In this document: piece by piece, positions 9,183 to 20,121 of the stretch
Layout of the letters: the number at the start of each line of letters is the position of its first letter
Position numbering within the stretch: position 1 is the stretch's first letter
NCBI GenBank assembly: GCA_913043255.1
Contig: CAJWLK010000001.1
Coordinates: 1 to 64,000 of the forward strand
Origin: an uncultured Gemmatimonadota bacterium
GTDB taxonomy: Bacteria > Gemmatimonadota > Gemmatimonadetes > Palauibacterales > Palauibacteraceae
Length of the DNA stretch: 64,000 nucleotides
Reading direction: 5' to 3'
Translations under genes and position numbers: made by a program
The notes under the pieces: generated by a model
The model's input: the letters and a program-made list of their open reading frames with translations, nothing else
Databases searched by the model: none
What the model was told of the DNA's origin: nothing

Positions 9183-10324
9183 ACGACTTGCTTCGGGTGC
9201 ATCCAGAGATCCGACACCAAGGTCTTGATTGGCTAAAGGAACCCTCTCCTGACGATGACATCGTTGTCTCGACGAGAGTCCGTCTCGCTCGGAATATACA
9301 AGGGTTTCCCTTTGCTTTTAACGCGACACAAGCAGAACGCGCCTCTATTCTTGATCAGACCCGTGAAGTGATCGGAGGACTGGAGATGATGGGGCGCGTC
9401 GACCTGTGGGAGATGTCAGGGTTGGATTCGAGGGAACGAGAGTTACTGCTTGAACGACACCTCGTTAGCCGAGAACTGACAATGACACCTGAGGGAGAGG
9501 TACCCAACAGTTCAGCTTTGGCGCTTGGCAACCTGCGCGCATTGGGAGTAATGATCAACGAGGAAGATCACTTCCGACTACATACCATACGCGGAGGACG
9601 CCAACTCTTGGGAGCGTGGAACGACCTGGACCAACTGGACGAAGAGTTAGGAGTGAGACTCCCATACGCTTTTCATCACGAATTCGGTTTCCTTACCTCT
9701 TGTCCGACAAACGTAGGAACAGGCCTGCGGGCATCAGTCCTAATTCACCTCCCAGGACTTGTTCTCACCAAACAAATCCACCGTGTCCTAGACGGCATGG
9801 GGCAACTTGGACTTACTTATCGTGGGCTCTATGGTGAGGGGTCACGGATCGTAGGCAACCTCTTCCAAGTTTCAAACCAAACCACATTAGGGAAAACTGA
9901 AGAAGACCTCATTGACCACCTTGAAATTCTTGTAAAACGGGTGATTGGATACGAAAAACAAGCCCGGTCGGTCTTGTTACGTGAAGCCCCGAACATCCTA
10001 GAAGATAAAGTTTGGCGTGCATATGGAATACTCAGTCACGCTCACAGCCTTCCATTTGAAGAGATGATGAACCTTCTCTCGGGAGTTCGTTTGGGGATCT
10101 CCCTGAAACTTATAAAATCACCTAGTGTAGGAGTCATTAGTGAAATGATGATCCGGGCTCAAACCGCACATCTGCAATCCGAAGCAGGGCGGCGGCTGGA
10201 CGAAATAGATGCGGACGTCTTCCGAGCTAGATACGTTCGAGATGTACTCCGTACGATTGACGAGTCCCTCGAAGAGAAGGGACCGGAGACGGGACCTACT
10301 GGCTCTATTGCCGAAGCGACATGA
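9179..10324 (+). CDS. mcsB: Protein-arginine kinase McsB
   Basis: McsB phosphorylates arginines on client proteins and so marks them for ClpCP. The 381-residue protein belongs to the ATP:guanido phosphotransferases. It has STRVRLARN (about 31-39), a nucleotide-binding region and the catalytic-loop signature SCPTNVGTG with Cys175. The C-terminal region aligned with the phospho-Arg allosteric motif RDxxRA reads ADVFRA (345-350), so its first Arg appears lost. GTG start with GTGA overlap to mcsA. Followed by clpC after 7 bp; no ctsR repressor gene accompanies the trio. Confidence 0.94.
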   Translation: MNDLLRVHPEIRHQGLDWLKEPSPDDDIVVSTRVRLARNIQGFPFAFNATQAERASILDQTREVIGGLEMMGRVDLWEMSGLDSRERELLLERHLVSRELTMTPEGEVPNSSALALGNLRALGVMINEEDHFRLHTIRGGRQLLGAWNDLDQLDEELGVRLPYAFHHEFGFLTSCPTNVGTGLRASVLIHLPGLVLTKQIHRVLDGMGQLGLTYRGLYGEGSRIVGNLFQVSNQTTLGKTEEDLIDHLEILVKRVIGYEKQARSVLLREAPNILEDKVWRAYGILSHAHSLPFEEMMNLLSGVRLGISLKLIKSPSVGVISEMMIRAQTAHLQSEAGRRLDEIDADVFRARYVRDVLRTIDESLEEKGPETGPTGSIAEAT

Positions 10325-10331
10325 GGCACAG

Positions 10332-12818
10332 ATGAACTACAACTTTACGGACCGCGTTCGGAAAGTTCTCGCAATGGCGCGGGAAGAGGCGATTCGCCTG
10401 CAACACGACTATGTGGGCACCGAGCATATCCTGCTTGGCGTCATCCGCGAAGGTGAGGGTGTAGCGGCTGCGGTTCTAGCAAATCTGACTGCTGACTTAG
10501 ACGAACTTAATCGGCTCATTGAAGAAAATGTCCAACAAGGGAAGGGGACCTCGACCGTAGGGGAACTACCCTATACATCGCGCGCAAAAAAAGTGTTGGA
10601 GTACGCGATGGCCGAAGCACGCGAACTGAACCACAGTTACGTAGGAACTGAGCATCTATTACTGGGACTCCTTCGCGAAGAGAAGGGGCTGGCAGCCAAG
10701 GTTCTTGGAGGCCTTGGAATTGGACTCGATGACACTCGCGCCGAAACACTCAAGTTGCTTGGAACAGAACTTCAGGTTACCGCAGTTTCGACAGGGGAGG
10801 GACCCGGTTCCGAAGCACCGGCTGGTGGAAAAGGCGAGAAAAAATCAAAAACACCCGCCCTGGACCATTTTTGCCGAAACCTTACGGACTTGGCCGCCCA
10901 AGACAAACTAGATCCCACTATTGGTCGACACACCGAAATCGAACGGATGATGGAAGTACTGTCGCGACGCAAGAAAAACAATCCGGTCTTAATTGGTGAA
11001 CCCGGGGTCGGGAAGACGGCCATTGTCGAAGGTTTGGCGCAGCGCATTATCCGTGGCGAAGTGCCCGACAGTCTGAAAGATTACCGCTTACTAGCGCTTG
11101 ACATGGCTGCGGTGATCGCAGGAACAAAGTACCGGGGCCAATTTGAAGAACGGCTAAAAGCGCTCGTCAATGAGATATCCCAAAACGATGGGATCATCTT
11201 ATTCATCGACGAACTCCACACGCTGGTTGGTGCTGGTGCTGCAGAGGGAGCAATCGATGCCTCTAATATGCTGAAGCCTGCGCTCGCCCGTGGTGAACTT
11301 CAGTGTGTTGGAGCGTCAACACTTAATGAATATCGAAAGTACATCGAAAAAGATGGAGCCCTGGAACGCCGCTTCCAAACGGTAATCGTTGACCCTCCAA
11401 CGGTGGAAGAAACTTTAGAAATCCTCCAGGGGCTGAACCGACATTACGAAGATCATCATAAAGTTGAGATACCAACTGAGTCACTCCTCGCGGCCGCAAA
11501 ACTTTCCGATCGATATATCACCGACCGCTACCTTCCAGACAAGGCAATCGATGTCATAGATGAAGCAGGCGCACGGGCGCGCTTAGGAGCACAGGTGCCC
11601 CCCGCTGAAGTCAAAGAGCTTCAGGAGCGACTTGAAGAACTCGCGGCATGGAAAGATGATGCGATCCGGGACCAAGACTTCGAACGAGCCGCCGAGCTTC
11701 GTGACCGCGAAAAGGAAGTTCATGAAGAGATCAAGTGCCGACGAGATGAGTGGGAACGCGAACAAGATGAATTGCGTCCCATTCTATCGGAAAATGACAT
11801 CGCGTTCATTGTCGGCAGATGGACCGGAATCCCCGTAACCCGCTTAAAGGAAGCCGAAACGGAACGCTTGTTGCGCATGGAGGATGAACTCCATAAAAGA
11901 GTCGTCGGACAAAATGAAGCTATGGAGGCTGTGAGCCGAGCTATCAGACGCGGGCGGGCGGGCCTCAAGGACCCCAACCGCCCAATCGGAAGCTTCATTT
12001 TTTGCGGACCAACTGGAGTAGGAAAGACCGAACTAGCTCGCGCCCTAGCCCAGTTTCTTTTTGCTGATGACAGCGCCCTCGTCCGTGTCGACATGTCCGA
12101 ATACATGGAAAAATTTTCCGTTAGCAGGTTAATTGGCGCCCCTCCAGGATACGTCGGCTACGATGAATCCGGTGCGCTGACCAAGGCTATTCGTAGGCGA
12201 CCATATTCCGTGGTCCTCTTAGATGAAATCGAAAAAGCACACCCAGACGTATTCAACATACTACTGCAAGTGTTAGACGAAGGCCGACTGACTGACAATT
12301 ACGGTCGAGTGATCGACTTCAAGAACACAGTTGTAATAATGACTTCGAACGTCGGAACCCGCGATATCAGTTCAACAACCAAGCTGGGATTCACGGAAGA
12401 AGAAAACGGTTTCAACTACAGTAGAATCAAAGAAAAAGTTTCCGATGAGATCGAACGAGTTTTCACACCCGAATTCCTCAATCGGGTCGATGAAACGATC
12501 GTATTCCATCCTCTAACCAAAGAACAATTGGGCGCGATTGTCCACATCCAGCTCCAAGAAGTCCAGGAGCGACTCGCAGAAGAAGGATTAAGTCTCCGCG
12601 TGACGGAGGCGGCTATCCAGTTCTTAGTCGACGAAGGGTATGACGAAAAATTCGGAGCACGACCCCTGAAACGAACAATTCAGCGTTATGTCGAAGATGC
12701 ATTATCCGAACGGATCCTTCTCGCAGATTTTGAGCATGGGGATGAAATTCCAGTGGATATCGCCGAGGATCAAGAATCCCTGGTATTTGGGACACCTTCA
12801 CCGTCGTCCGCTACATGA
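10332..12818 (+). CDS. clpC: ATP-dependent Clp protease ATP-binding subunit ClpC
   Basis: AAA+ unfoldase that feeds substrates, including arginine-phosphorylated ones, to ClpP. The start ATG ([20 protein letters not shown]) gives 828 residues. Order: double Clp-N repeat (1-150), AAA1 with Walker A GEPGVGKT (about 222), a UVR-containing middle domain (near 450, [13 protein letters not shown]), AAA2 with [11 protein letters not shown] (about 558), and the D2-small domain. The UVR coiled-coil is the ClpC hallmark that separates it from ClpA and ClpB. It follows mcsAB directly. clpP is not in the window. Confidence 0.96.
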   Translation: MNYNFTDRVRKVLAMAREEAIRLQHDYVGTEHILLGVIREGEGVAAAVLANLTADLDELNRLIEENVQQGKGTSTVGELPYTSRAKKVLEYAMAEARELNHSYVGTEHLLLGLLREEKGLAAKVLGGLGIGLDDTRAETLKLLGTELQVTAVSTGEGPGSEAPAGGKGEKKSKTPALDHFCRNLTDLAAQDKLDPTIGRHTEIERMMEVLSRRKKNNPVLIGEPGVGKTAIVEGLAQRIIRGEVPDSLKDYRLLALDMAAVIAGTKYRGQFEERLKALVNEISQNDGIILFIDELHTLVGAGAAEGAIDASNMLKPALARGELQCVGASTLNEYRKYIEKDGALERRFQTVIVDPPTVEETLEILQGLNRHYEDHHKVEIPTESLLAAAKLSDRYITDRYLPDKAIDVIDEAGARARLGAQVPPAEVKELQERLEELAAWKDDAIRDQDFERAAELRDREKEVHEEIKCRRDEWEREQDELRPILSENDIAFIVGRWTGIPVTRLKEAETERLLRMEDELHKRVVGQNEAMEAVSRAIRRGRAGLKDPNRPIGSFIFCGPTGVGKTELARALAQFLFADDSALVRVDMSEYMEKFSVSRLIGAPPGYVGYDESGALTKAIRRRPYSVVLLDEIEKAHPDVFNILLQVLDEGRLTDNYGRVIDFKNTVVIMTSNVGTRDISSTTKLGFTEEENGFNYSRIKEKVSDEIERVFTPEFLNRVDETIVFHPLTKEQLGAIVHIQLQEVQERLAEEGLSLRVTEAAIQFLVDEGYDEKFGARPLKRTIQRYVEDALSERILLADFEHGDEIPVDIAEDQESLVFGTPSPSSAT

Positions 12819-15244
12819 CCCTAGAGTGCCCGCGAGCATTGCGAGCGGCCTGTCTACTATCTCTTGGAGGGATTTTATCGGTTGACGCAGCCACTCCAGT
12901 CACTGCACAGCAAAGCAGCTTAGCTGAAACTTCAGTTCGGGTGGATTCGATAGTCGTACTAGGAAATCAACGCCATTCTTCCAGCACGATCATTACCCGT
13001 ACCGGTCTACGGCCTGGAAATATTGTCAGACAACCTCAAATCCAGGATGCCATTCGTCGTTTATTTAGCTCGGGCGATTTCTCTAATATCGAAGTTGGTG
13101 TTGGAGGTACGGACCAGGAACGCGGCACCTTCTACTTCCTCGTAGAAGAGCGGCCTTACATTACACAATACCAATTCACGGGACTGCAACGAGTTGATGA
13201 GGGTATGATACGGGACACGATAGGGCTCGCACGAAACAGCCCTCTCGATCCTGATCGAATTTCACGCGCCCGTAGCACGATACTCGAATTATTATCAAAC
13301 GAAGGGTTTCCTACGGCACGAATCGACACTCTCATCCGACCAGACCCCGCCTTTCCCAACGACTTTCTCGTCACCTTCGATGTGCATGAAGGAGCCCGGT
13401 TAGGAATCACCTCGATCACCTTTGAAGGGAACGAAGCAATTTCCGACGAAGAATTACGTAAAACCTTACTGACGGACGAGGAGGGATTTTTCTGGTTTGA
13501 TGCGGGCGAGCTAAAAAAGGACGAGTATCGTCGCGATTTAACAGAACGCATTCCAGAATTTTATCGAAGCCAGGGGTTTTTAGACATCGAAGTTGTAGGT
13601 GACACCATCATCGAAAACCCTGAAACAGGCAAGGGGAGAATTGAGATCAACATCTTGGAAGGAGAACAATACCTCCTCGAGGAGTTAAGCATAACTGGGA
13701 ACAGGGCGTTCCCCCTTGCGGTCATCGAACCGATCGTACGAAAAGATCAACAGGAACTCGAGGAAGGAGAGAAGTACCCTCCGTTCAATTTCTCATCCTT
13801 TTTTGCTGCTCCGGGAGAGCTTGGCGATGTGTACCGTAATGCGGGATATTTAGCCACAGATATTACTACCGACATTAGACGGGTAGACGTCGCGGAAGGA
13901 GAGAAGCCTCGGATACGTGCATTACTGAACATTACAGAAGGTTCGCCAAGTTATATTCGTGAAATTTCCATCGAAGGGAACACGTTCACACACGACCGGA
14001 TCATCCGTAATCGACTCTTCATATTTCCAGGAGACGTCTACTCTCAAGATCGACTGATCCGGTCTTTCCAAGAAATCCAAGGCCTCAATTTTTTTGAAGC
14101 ACTTCCGCCAGATGAAGCGATTGAGATCCGGCCTAGACCTGATGGCGACATTGACATCAATCTTCGAGTTGAGGAGCAACAGACAGGGACTCTCAACTTT
14201 GGGGTCACCGCCAGCGGTTTCACTGGGCTTATGGGATTCATTGGATACTCGCAACCAAACCTATTCGGTCTTGCTAAAACGGGCAGTTTTCGCTGGTTAT
14301 TTGGACGACGACAACAAGACATCGACCTTACCTACTCGGACCCAGAACTCGCCGGAAGTCGTTATTCCGGAATGATGACACTGCGAAGCTCACGTGACCA
14401 GTTCACGGGTTTCAGCCTCGGCGATCGTCGTCAAACAGGCGGGATGGTAGAAACAGGAGCCCCCGTGTTTGGACTTCGCACAATAAGGGCTTTCGTAGGG
14501 TATTCGTTGTTCGCCGATCGCGTTCGGGGCCTAGACACTACAAACGCTATCGGTCGGCGCCTATCTCTATTCAGTGGTACACGTTCTACACTAAGCCTAC
14601 GACTCGTCCAAGACAGTCGAAACAACCCTGTATTCCCTACCCGAGGTTCACGAAACCAACTCGGAATCCGACATACGGGCGGACCACTTGGTGCCGATGG
14701 AAACTATCAAAAAATCGACCTTACCAGCGATTGGTTTGTACCAATCACCCAAATTGGGGGAGGGCCCGGCAGCACCAGTCCACCGATCGAAGTCACGTTT
14801 GGACTGAGTTTTCAAGCTGGCCTAATCCTTGGACAAAACCCATTTTTCACAGAACGATATTATGTGGGCGGAACCCAAGCTGGAATTCAATTGCGTGGAT
14901 ATGACGAGGCCTCCGTAACCCCCTCTGGACACATCCCTGAAGAGGCGCCGTTCAGCGACCTTGACCGAGTGGGAGAGTCCTTCTTCCGGACAGGTGCAAC
15001 CTTCGGAATCAAGCTGACCAGTAGTATCTTTGCGAGTGCTTTTCTCGATGCGGGAAACGTTTGGATGGACTCGGACCAATTGAACCCGACAGACTTAATG
15101 GTTGGTGCAGGTTTCGGGGTAAGCTTAGTAACTCCGTTTGGTCCCCTAGGGCTTGATTATGCGTATGGTTTCGATCGCAAAGACATACTCGGGAGACCGG
15201 ACCCCGGGTGGCAGCTACATTTCAAATTCGGGAGGGTAATGTAA
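12815..15244 (+). CDS. bamA: Outer-membrane protein assembly factor BamA
   Basis: BamA inserts beta-barrel proteins into the outer membrane. The 809-residue precursor has a signal peptide (about 1-31, ending near VTAQ), a series of POTRA domains (about 40-420) and a C-terminal 16-strand barrel (about 440-809). The conserved loop-6 motif appears as LRGYDE. The last strand ends FKFGRVM, so a few residues follow the usual aromatic C-terminus. It starts in the clpC stop (ATGA) and opens the envelope operon that continues with ompH and lpxD, a standard arrangement. Confidence 0.95.
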   Translation: MTLECPRALRAACLLSLGGILSVDAATPVTAQQSSLAETSVRVDSIVVLGNQRHSSSTIITRTGLRPGNIVRQPQIQDAIRRLFSSGDFSNIEVGVGGTDQERGTFYFLVEERPYITQYQFTGLQRVDEGMIRDTIGLARNSPLDPDRISRARSTILELLSNEGFPTARIDTLIRPDPAFPNDFLVTFDVHEGARLGITSITFEGNEAISDEELRKTLLTDEEGFFWFDAGELKKDEYRRDLTERIPEFYRSQGFLDIEVVGDTIIENPETGKGRIEINILEGEQYLLEELSITGNRAFPLAVIEPIVRKDQQELEEGEKYPPFNFSSFFAAPGELGDVYRNAGYLATDITTDIRRVDVAEGEKPRIRALLNITEGSPSYIREISIEGNTFTHDRIIRNRLFIFPGDVYSQDRLIRSFQEIQGLNFFEALPPDEAIEIRPRPDGDIDINLRVEEQQTGTLNFGVTASGFTGLMGFIGYSQPNLFGLAKTGSFRWLFGRRQQDIDLTYSDPELAGSRYSGMMTLRSSRDQFTGFSLGDRRQTGGMVETGAPVFGLRTIRAFVGYSLFADRVRGLDTTNAIGRRLSLFSGTRSTLSLRLVQDSRNNPVFPTRGSRNQLGIRHTGGPLGADGNYQKIDLTSDWFVPITQIGGGPGSTSPPIEVTFGLSFQAGLILGQNPFFTERYYVGGTQAGIQLRGYDEASVTPSGHIPEEAPFSDLDRVGESFFRTGATFGIKLTSSIFASAFLDAGNVWMDSDQLNPTDLMVGAGFGVSLVTPFGPLGLDYAYGFDRKDILGRPDPGWQLHFKFGRVM

Positions 15245-15297
15245 GGCCGTCTCGTTTTAGCATTTTTCAATCAGTAAACAACTTCCAAGGAAACACC

Positions 15298-15879
15298 ATG
15301 CATTCAATACTGAGAGGCGCGGCGATTGCCGTCAGTACGCTGACATTGGCGCTTTCGGGTACCGCTCAAGAAGTGTCTACCCTGAGCACAGAACTTCCTC
15401 CAGCGGGGACGGAACTCGTTTTCGTCAATACGCAAGCCATACTTCCTATCGCACCAGGGGCAGATTCTGCACAAATACGGTTCCAGGAAGCACTCCAAAG
15501 CTACGATGCGGAACTCCAAGGGCTCGCAGTCGAATTGGAAGAACTGGTCAACACATACCGCCAACAAGAGGCACTCCTGGATCAAGCTGGCCGAGAACAG
15601 TGGCAACAAGACATCCAAGAGAAACAAAGGCTGGCCCAAGAGCGCCAGGTAGAGCTTGAGCGTGAGTCTACCCGACAACGCGATCAACTTCTAGAGCCAA
15701 TCCTAGTCCGTATAACAGAAGTCATCGAAGAGATTCGAGAAGAGCAGGGCTATTCCATTGTCTTTGACGTTGCCGAATCCGGTGTCGTTGCTGCTGACAC
15801 ATCGCTCGACATAACCGCTGCCGTACTGGAAAGACTTGGAGTCGACCCCAACCAAGTCATGGCGAATCCAAACAACTAA
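15298..15879 (+). CDS. OmpH/Skp-family periplasmic chaperone
   Basis: Skp-like chaperones hold unfolded outer-membrane proteins on the way to BamA. ATG 15298 gives 193 residues with a clean signal peptide (about 1-23, ...ALSGTAQ), better than longer upstream reading. The mature part begins with a strand (ELVFVNTQAILPIAPGA), followed by a long Gln/Glu-rich coiled coil (about 65-135) and a C-terminal strand EEQGYSIVFDVAESGVV that is characteristic of OmpH. It lies between bamA and lpxD as in many Gram-negatives. Confidence 0.92.
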   Translation: MHSILRGAAIAVSTLTLALSGTAQEVSTLSTELPPAGTELVFVNTQAILPIAPGADSAQIRFQEALQSYDAELQGLAVELEELVNTYRQQEALLDQAGREQWQQDIQEKQRLAQERQVELERESTRQRDQLLEPILVRITEVIEEIREEQGYSIVFDVAESGVVAADTSLDITAAVLERLGVDPNQVMANPNN

Positions 15880-15954
15880 ATACAACCGGGTGAGCCACCG
15901 ACTAAGCGTCCCTATATCCTGGACGGTGGCCTATCGAGCGACAACGGTTCCCCG

Positions 15955-17022
15955 ATGACTACTTACACAGTCACAAATCTTGCAGAGCGCTTGGGTGCGC
16001 AGATCGAAGGCGATCCTGATCGAAAGATTGCGGGGGTGGCTCCATTTGAGAGTGCCGGCCCCGAGCACCTATCGTTTTGTGAAACAGGCTCGTTTCGTGG
16101 TGGCCTCCCAGAGACAAACGCTGGCGCACTTCTCGCACCACTCGCACTTATCCCCACAAACTCTCAAACCACACTACTTCGGGTCAAAAATCCGCGACTT
16201 GCCTTTGCTCAAATCGTTCCCCTCTTTCATCCCGCCACAATAAAAAAACCAGGCATCCATCCGACGGTGCTTCTAGGCCAGGGGGCAAAAATCGGTGAGG
16301 ATGTGACTCTCGATCCACACACTGTCATCGGAGGAAATGTTCACATCGGGACTGGCACTAGTATCGGAGCATGCACCGTAGTCGCTAAAGGCGCACAAAT
16401 AGGGCAAAACTGTCAACTAGGTTCATCTGTATACGTCGATGGAAACGTCCACATCGGTGACCGTGTAGTCATCCAGACGGGGACACGAATAGGCTGTGAA
16501 GGGTTTGGATATGTACCCACACCTGAAGGGGCCACTAAAATGCCACAGGTTGGAGGGTGTCGTATAGGTGACGATGTGGAAATCGGAGCCAACTGTACAA
16601 TAGACCGAGGAACTTTAGCTGATACAATCATTGGGGCACGAACTAAGATGGACAATCTTGTCCATGTAGGGCACAATGTGATAATTGGAGAAGATTGTAT
16701 AATCGTAGCACAAGTTGGCCTTGCGGGCAGTGTGCGAATTGAAGACGCAGCAGCCTTAGGTGGTCAGGTCGGGGTCGCAGGACACATTACAATTGGGGCT
16801 GGAGCGCAGATCGCCGGCCAATCAGGGGTCATACGAAACGTTCCACCTGGAGAGACCCAAGGCGGCTATCCGGCCCAAGCGCAAAAAAAATGGTTACGAA
16901 CAAGTGCGGCAGCGATGCGATTGCCAGACATTATTCGACGACTGGTTCGTATTGAGAACCAACTGAAGGAACAACTTGGGAGCGCCGGCGAGCAGAACGT
17001 CAGCGAAGACACAACGGATTGA
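15955..17022 (+). CDS. lpxD: UDP-3-O-acylglucosamine N-acyltransferase LpxD
   Basis: Third enzyme of lipid A synthesis: adds the N-linked hydroxyacyl chain to UDP-3-O-acyl-glucosamine. The 355-residue protein has the N-terminal uridine-binding domain (about 1-100), a long left-handed beta-helix of hexapeptide repeats (about 105-315) and a C-terminal helix. The catalytic-His region reads NLVHVGHNV. The stop overlaps the TTG of lpxC-fabZ. Confidence 0.95.
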   Translation: MTTYTVTNLAERLGAQIEGDPDRKIAGVAPFESAGPEHLSFCETGSFRGGLPETNAGALLAPLALIPTNSQTTLLRVKNPRLAFAQIVPLFHPATIKKPGIHPTVLLGQGAKIGEDVTLDPHTVIGGNVHIGTGTSIGACTVVAKGAQIGQNCQLGSSVYVDGNVHIGDRVVIQTGTRIGCEGFGYVPTPEGATKMPQVGGCRIGDDVEIGANCTIDRGTLADTIIGARTKMDNLVHVGHNVIIGEDCIIVAQVGLAGSVRIEDAAALGGQVGVAGHITIGAGAQIAGQSGVIRNVPPGETQGGYPAQAQKKWLRTSAAAMRLPDIIRRLVRIENQLKEQLGSAGEQNVSEDTTD

Positions 17023-18299
17023 GCATTAAACAGCAAACAATCGCAAATCCCGTTGCCGTAGAAGGGTATGGTTTACATACAGGCGAATCTGCCATTGCTA
17101 CGCTGCGTCCAGCACCTGACAACTCAGGGATACGTTTTCGACGGGTTGACCTTCCAGGAGAGCCTGAAATCGAAGCAACCGTCGATTCAGTAAGTAGAGA
17201 TTCCTGGGAGACCGCGCTTGGGAACCAAGCCGCCGAAATACGAACGGTTGAACACGTACTAGCCGCAATCCACGCCCTTCGTGTTGACAACATCAATATC
17301 GATCTTAGCGGTCCAGAACCACCAGCTTTAGATGGAAGCGCACGGACGTGGTGTACTCGACTACTAGAATCAGGCCTCGTTGAGCAGACGGCCGAACCCC
17401 GTGTTTTGAAGGTCAAAGATCCAATACACATTCAGACCGAGAACGCTCGATACTCAGTCCTGCCACACAATCAATACCGCATCTCAGGTCATATTGAATT
17501 CGACCACCCACTCATCGGCCATCAATTTGCAAGCGTACAAATTGACCCTGACGCATTCACAGAGGAGGTTGCCGGAGCACGCACCTTCGGTTTCGAAACG
17601 TGGAGACGAGCCCTCAACAAACAGGGCTTCGCGTTAGGGGCCTCGCACGCCAACACAGTAGTGCTTTCTGACGACGGCTTGGCAGCAGATTCTCATTTAC
17701 GGTATCCAGACGAATTTATACGACACAAGATACTTGATATCGCCGGAGACCTGGCCTTAGTCGGAGCACGTCTACAATGTCATGTGATCGCGGAAAGACC
17801 AGGACACAAAGGTAACGTGGAAGTTGCAAAGCAACTTAAGTCACAACTAACAGGGGAAAGCGGGCAAGGCTTGGATATCCAGGAAATCATGAAAATTCTT
17901 CCCCATCGATACCCAATGCTACTCGTGGATCGGGTGATCGATTTCGAGGAAGAAAAACGTATTGTTGGAATTAAAAATGTCACCGCTAACGAACCATTCT
18001 TCACCGGTCATTTTCCTGACCATCCGATTATGCCAGGAGTTTTGATAGTGGAAGCTCTGGCACAATGCGGCGGCTTATTGTTGATGAAAGGGATCGCTAA
18101 CCCCGAAAATGTCGTCGTCTACTTCCTTTCTGTAGACGATGTGAAGTTCCGAAAACCAGTGGTCCCTGGTGACCAACTCACACTCGAACTGGAGATGATC
18201 CAGTTCAGGAGCCGTCGAGGAAAAATGAAAGGAGTGGCCAAAGTGGACGGAGAAGTGGTCACTGAAGCTACAATTTTAGGCCAAGTGATGGATCGTTGA
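17019..18299 (+). CDS. lpxC: Bifunctional LpxC deacetylase / FabZ dehydratase
   Basis: The N-terminal part (about 1-280) is UDP-3-O-acyl-GlcNAc deacetylase, the committed step of lipid A synthesis. It has the zinc-site His in [17 protein letters not shown], and [12 protein letters not shown] with the downstream catalytic His in GHKGN. The C-terminal part (about 285-426) is 3-hydroxyacyl-ACP dehydratase FabZ, with [16 protein letters not shown] and the active-site [20 protein letters not shown]. The fusion is known in Bacteroidetes and relatives and joins the lipid A and fatty-acid pathways. It starts TTG in a TTGA overlap with lpxD and ends in a TTGA overlap with lpxA. Confidence 0.95.
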   Translation: MSIKQQTIANPVAVEGYGLHTGESAIATLRPAPDNSGIRFRRVDLPGEPEIEATVDSVSRDSWETALGNQAAEIRTVEHVLAAIHALRVDNINIDLSGPEPPALDGSARTWCTRLLESGLVEQTAEPRVLKVKDPIHIQTENARYSVLPHNQYRISGHIEFDHPLIGHQFASVQIDPDAFTEEVAGARTFGFETWRRALNKQGFALGASHANTVVLSDDGLAADSHLRYPDEFIRHKILDIAGDLALVGARLQCHVIAERPGHKGNVEVAKQLKSQLTGESGQGLDIQEIMKILPHRYPMLLVDRVIDFEEEKRIVGIKNVTANEPFFTGHFPDHPIMPGVLIVEALAQCGGLLLMKGIANPENVVVYFLSVDDVKFRKPVVPGDQLTLELEMIQFRSRRGKMKGVAKVDGEVVTEATILGQVMDR

Positions 18300-19150
18300 C
18301 CCACCCAGAGCCGTTCTCAGGGATCCATACAACCGCCGTCGTCGATGAGACAACCGTGGTGCCGCCCACTTCGTCGATAGGGCCCTACACTGTGATAGGC
18401 CCAGAAGTCGAAATCGGCGAGGGAGTCCGAATAGGACCTCATGTCTTCATTGAACGCGACACACGGGTGGGAGAAGACGTTCGGATCTCTAAAGGGGCCG
18501 TCTTGGGGACTGACCCACAGGACTTGAAGTACGGAGGAGAGCGTACATTCCTCGAAATAGGGCCGCGGACTCGAATCAGAGAATTCGCAACTATTAACAG
18601 AGGTACGGCTGCTTCCGGGATTACTAAAGTTGGGGCAGATGCCCTAATCATGTCATATGCCCACATTGCACATGACTGTCGGATTGGGGACCACGTCGTC
18701 CTAGCCAATTCAGTCAACATGGGAGGGCATGTAGAGATTGGTGATTGGGCAATTGTTGGAGGGCTCACACCAATCCATCAATTTGTTCGAATTGGCCGCC
18801 ATAGCATGGTGGGCGGAGCTTCTCGAATTGACCGTGATGTCGCACCATACACGATAGCTGCAGGAAGTCCAGCATTTTCATTTGGGATCAATCGAATTGG
18901 ACTAGAGCGTCGCGGATTCAACTCTGACAGCATCGGACAACTCAAGATCGCGTTTCGCCAAATATTTCGCACCGAAATTCCCCTTCGGATCGCCCTCGAC
19001 CAGATAGAGGATGAGCACCATACCAAGGAAGTTCGAGAATTGATCGACTTCATTCGGACAAGCGAGCGAGGCATTATCCCCTCACGTTCGGGACTAGCAA
19101 CAAACATGGAGCCTAACATCGACCCCCACGCTCCCCCCTCTCCCACGTGA
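18296..19150 (+). CDS. lpxA: Acyl-ACP--UDP-GlcNAc O-acyltransferase LpxA
   Basis: First enzyme of lipid A synthesis. The 284-residue protein has a left-handed beta-helix of hexapeptide repeats, then an alpha-helical C-terminal domain (about 195 onward). The catalytic His motif is in YAHIAHDC, followed by [13 protein letters not shown], which is typical of LpxA. TTG start by TTGA overlap with lpxC-fabZ. A Pro-rich tail ends the protein, and its stop overlaps the next GTG. Confidence 0.95.
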   Translation: MTHPEPFSGIHTTAVVDETTVVPPTSSIGPYTVIGPEVEIGEGVRIGPHVFIERDTRVGEDVRISKGAVLGTDPQDLKYGGERTFLEIGPRTRIREFATINRGTAASGITKVGADALIMSYAHIAHDCRIGDHVVLANSVNMGGHVEIGDWAIVGGLTPIHQFVRIGRHSMVGGASRIDRDVAPYTIAAGSPAFSFGINRIGLERRGFNSDSIGQLKIAFRQIFRTEIPLRIALDQIEDEHHTKEVRELIDFIRTSERGIIPSRSGLATNMEPNIDPHAPPSPT

Positions 19151-20121
19151 ACTCACTGCGGGCGGGAGTATTAGGCGTGGGCCACCTTGGCGCTGCGCAC
19201 GCCCGTCTTCTGTCGCAGAGACCCGGCTTTACACTTGTTGGAATCCACGATCGCGATGACGAACGTGCCTCTTTCGTTGCCACTGAAATAGGGACCCGTG
19301 CTTATACGGACCCAACAACACTATTGGGGAAAATCGATGCAGCAATCATCGCTGCCCCCACAGGGGCCCATTACGAACTCGGCCGCATGGCCCTCAAATC
19401 TGGGTGTCACGTCCTTCTAGAGAAACCGCTCGCCACTGACTTGACCGAGGCAAACGAACTAGTGAAGCTCGCCGAAGAAGAAGAGCGAATACTCGCCGTT
19501 GGACATATTGAGCGCTTCAATGGAGCATTATTAGCTGTTGAGGACCATTTGCAACAACCGCGATTCATCGAATCACTTCGCATGGCTCCTTTCCAGAACA
19601 GGGGCACCGATGTGACAGTTATTCTTGATCTCATGATTCACGACATTGACTTGGTTCTTGCGCTCACAAATTCACCTCTTGCAGACGTGCACGCCGTAGG
19701 AGTTCCCGTCCTGAGCCCTTCGATCGACATTGCGAACGCACGGTTAGTATTTGAGAGTGGAACAGTAGCCAACATTACAGCGAGTCGTGTCTCAATTAAA
19801 CCGCTTCGACATCTAAGACTATTTCAAGACAACGGTTACTTTAGCCTGAACTTAGCCACCGGAGTTGGAGAACATTACCGCCGACGCGATGCTATTAATC
19901 TCCAGGAAATCAAAGGCATTGAAAGTGCGGTGGAGCGCTTACCAGTACATACGGTAAAAGGGGAACCACTTGCGCGAGAGCTCGATGCCTTTGCAGACGC
20001 AATCTCGGGAAACCCTTCTCGTTTAGTGTTGGGTCCGGCTGGCCGTGATGCCCTTGCCACCGCAATTCGTATCACGTCAGAAATTGAGGAGTCTACAAAT
20101 GTCCTTACTCAAGATTCGTGA
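19147..20121 (+). CDS. Gfo/Idh/MocA-family oxidoreductase (possibly GnnA-like)
   Basis: NAD(P)-dependent sugar dehydrogenase family, 324 residues. The N-terminal Rossmann fold starts AGVLGVGHLGAAHARLL, with the EKPLA motif near residue 98 and a C-terminal alpha/beta domain containing DLMIHDIDL. It lies between lpxA and lpxB. In Acidithiobacillus that slot holds gnnA and gnnB, which convert UDP-GlcNAc to the 2,3-diamino sugar used for amide-linked lipid A. No aminotransferase (gnnB) is adjacent here, so a lipid A role is inference only. GTG start in a GTGA overlap with lpxA. Confidence 0.85.
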   Translation: MNSLRAGVLGVGHLGAAHARLLSQRPGFTLVGIHDRDDERASFVATEIGTRAYTDPTTLLGKIDAAIIAAPTGAHYELGRMALKSGCHVLLEKPLATDLTEANELVKLAEEEERILAVGHIERFNGALLAVEDHLQQPRFIESLRMAPFQNRGTDVTVILDLMIHDIDLVLALTNSPLADVHAVGVPVLSPSIDIANARLVFESGTVANITASRVSIKPLRHLRLFQDNGYFSLNLATGVGEHYRRRDAINLQEIKGIESAVERLPVHTVKGEPLARELDAFADAISGNPSRLVLGPAGRDALATAIRITSEIEESTNVLTQDS

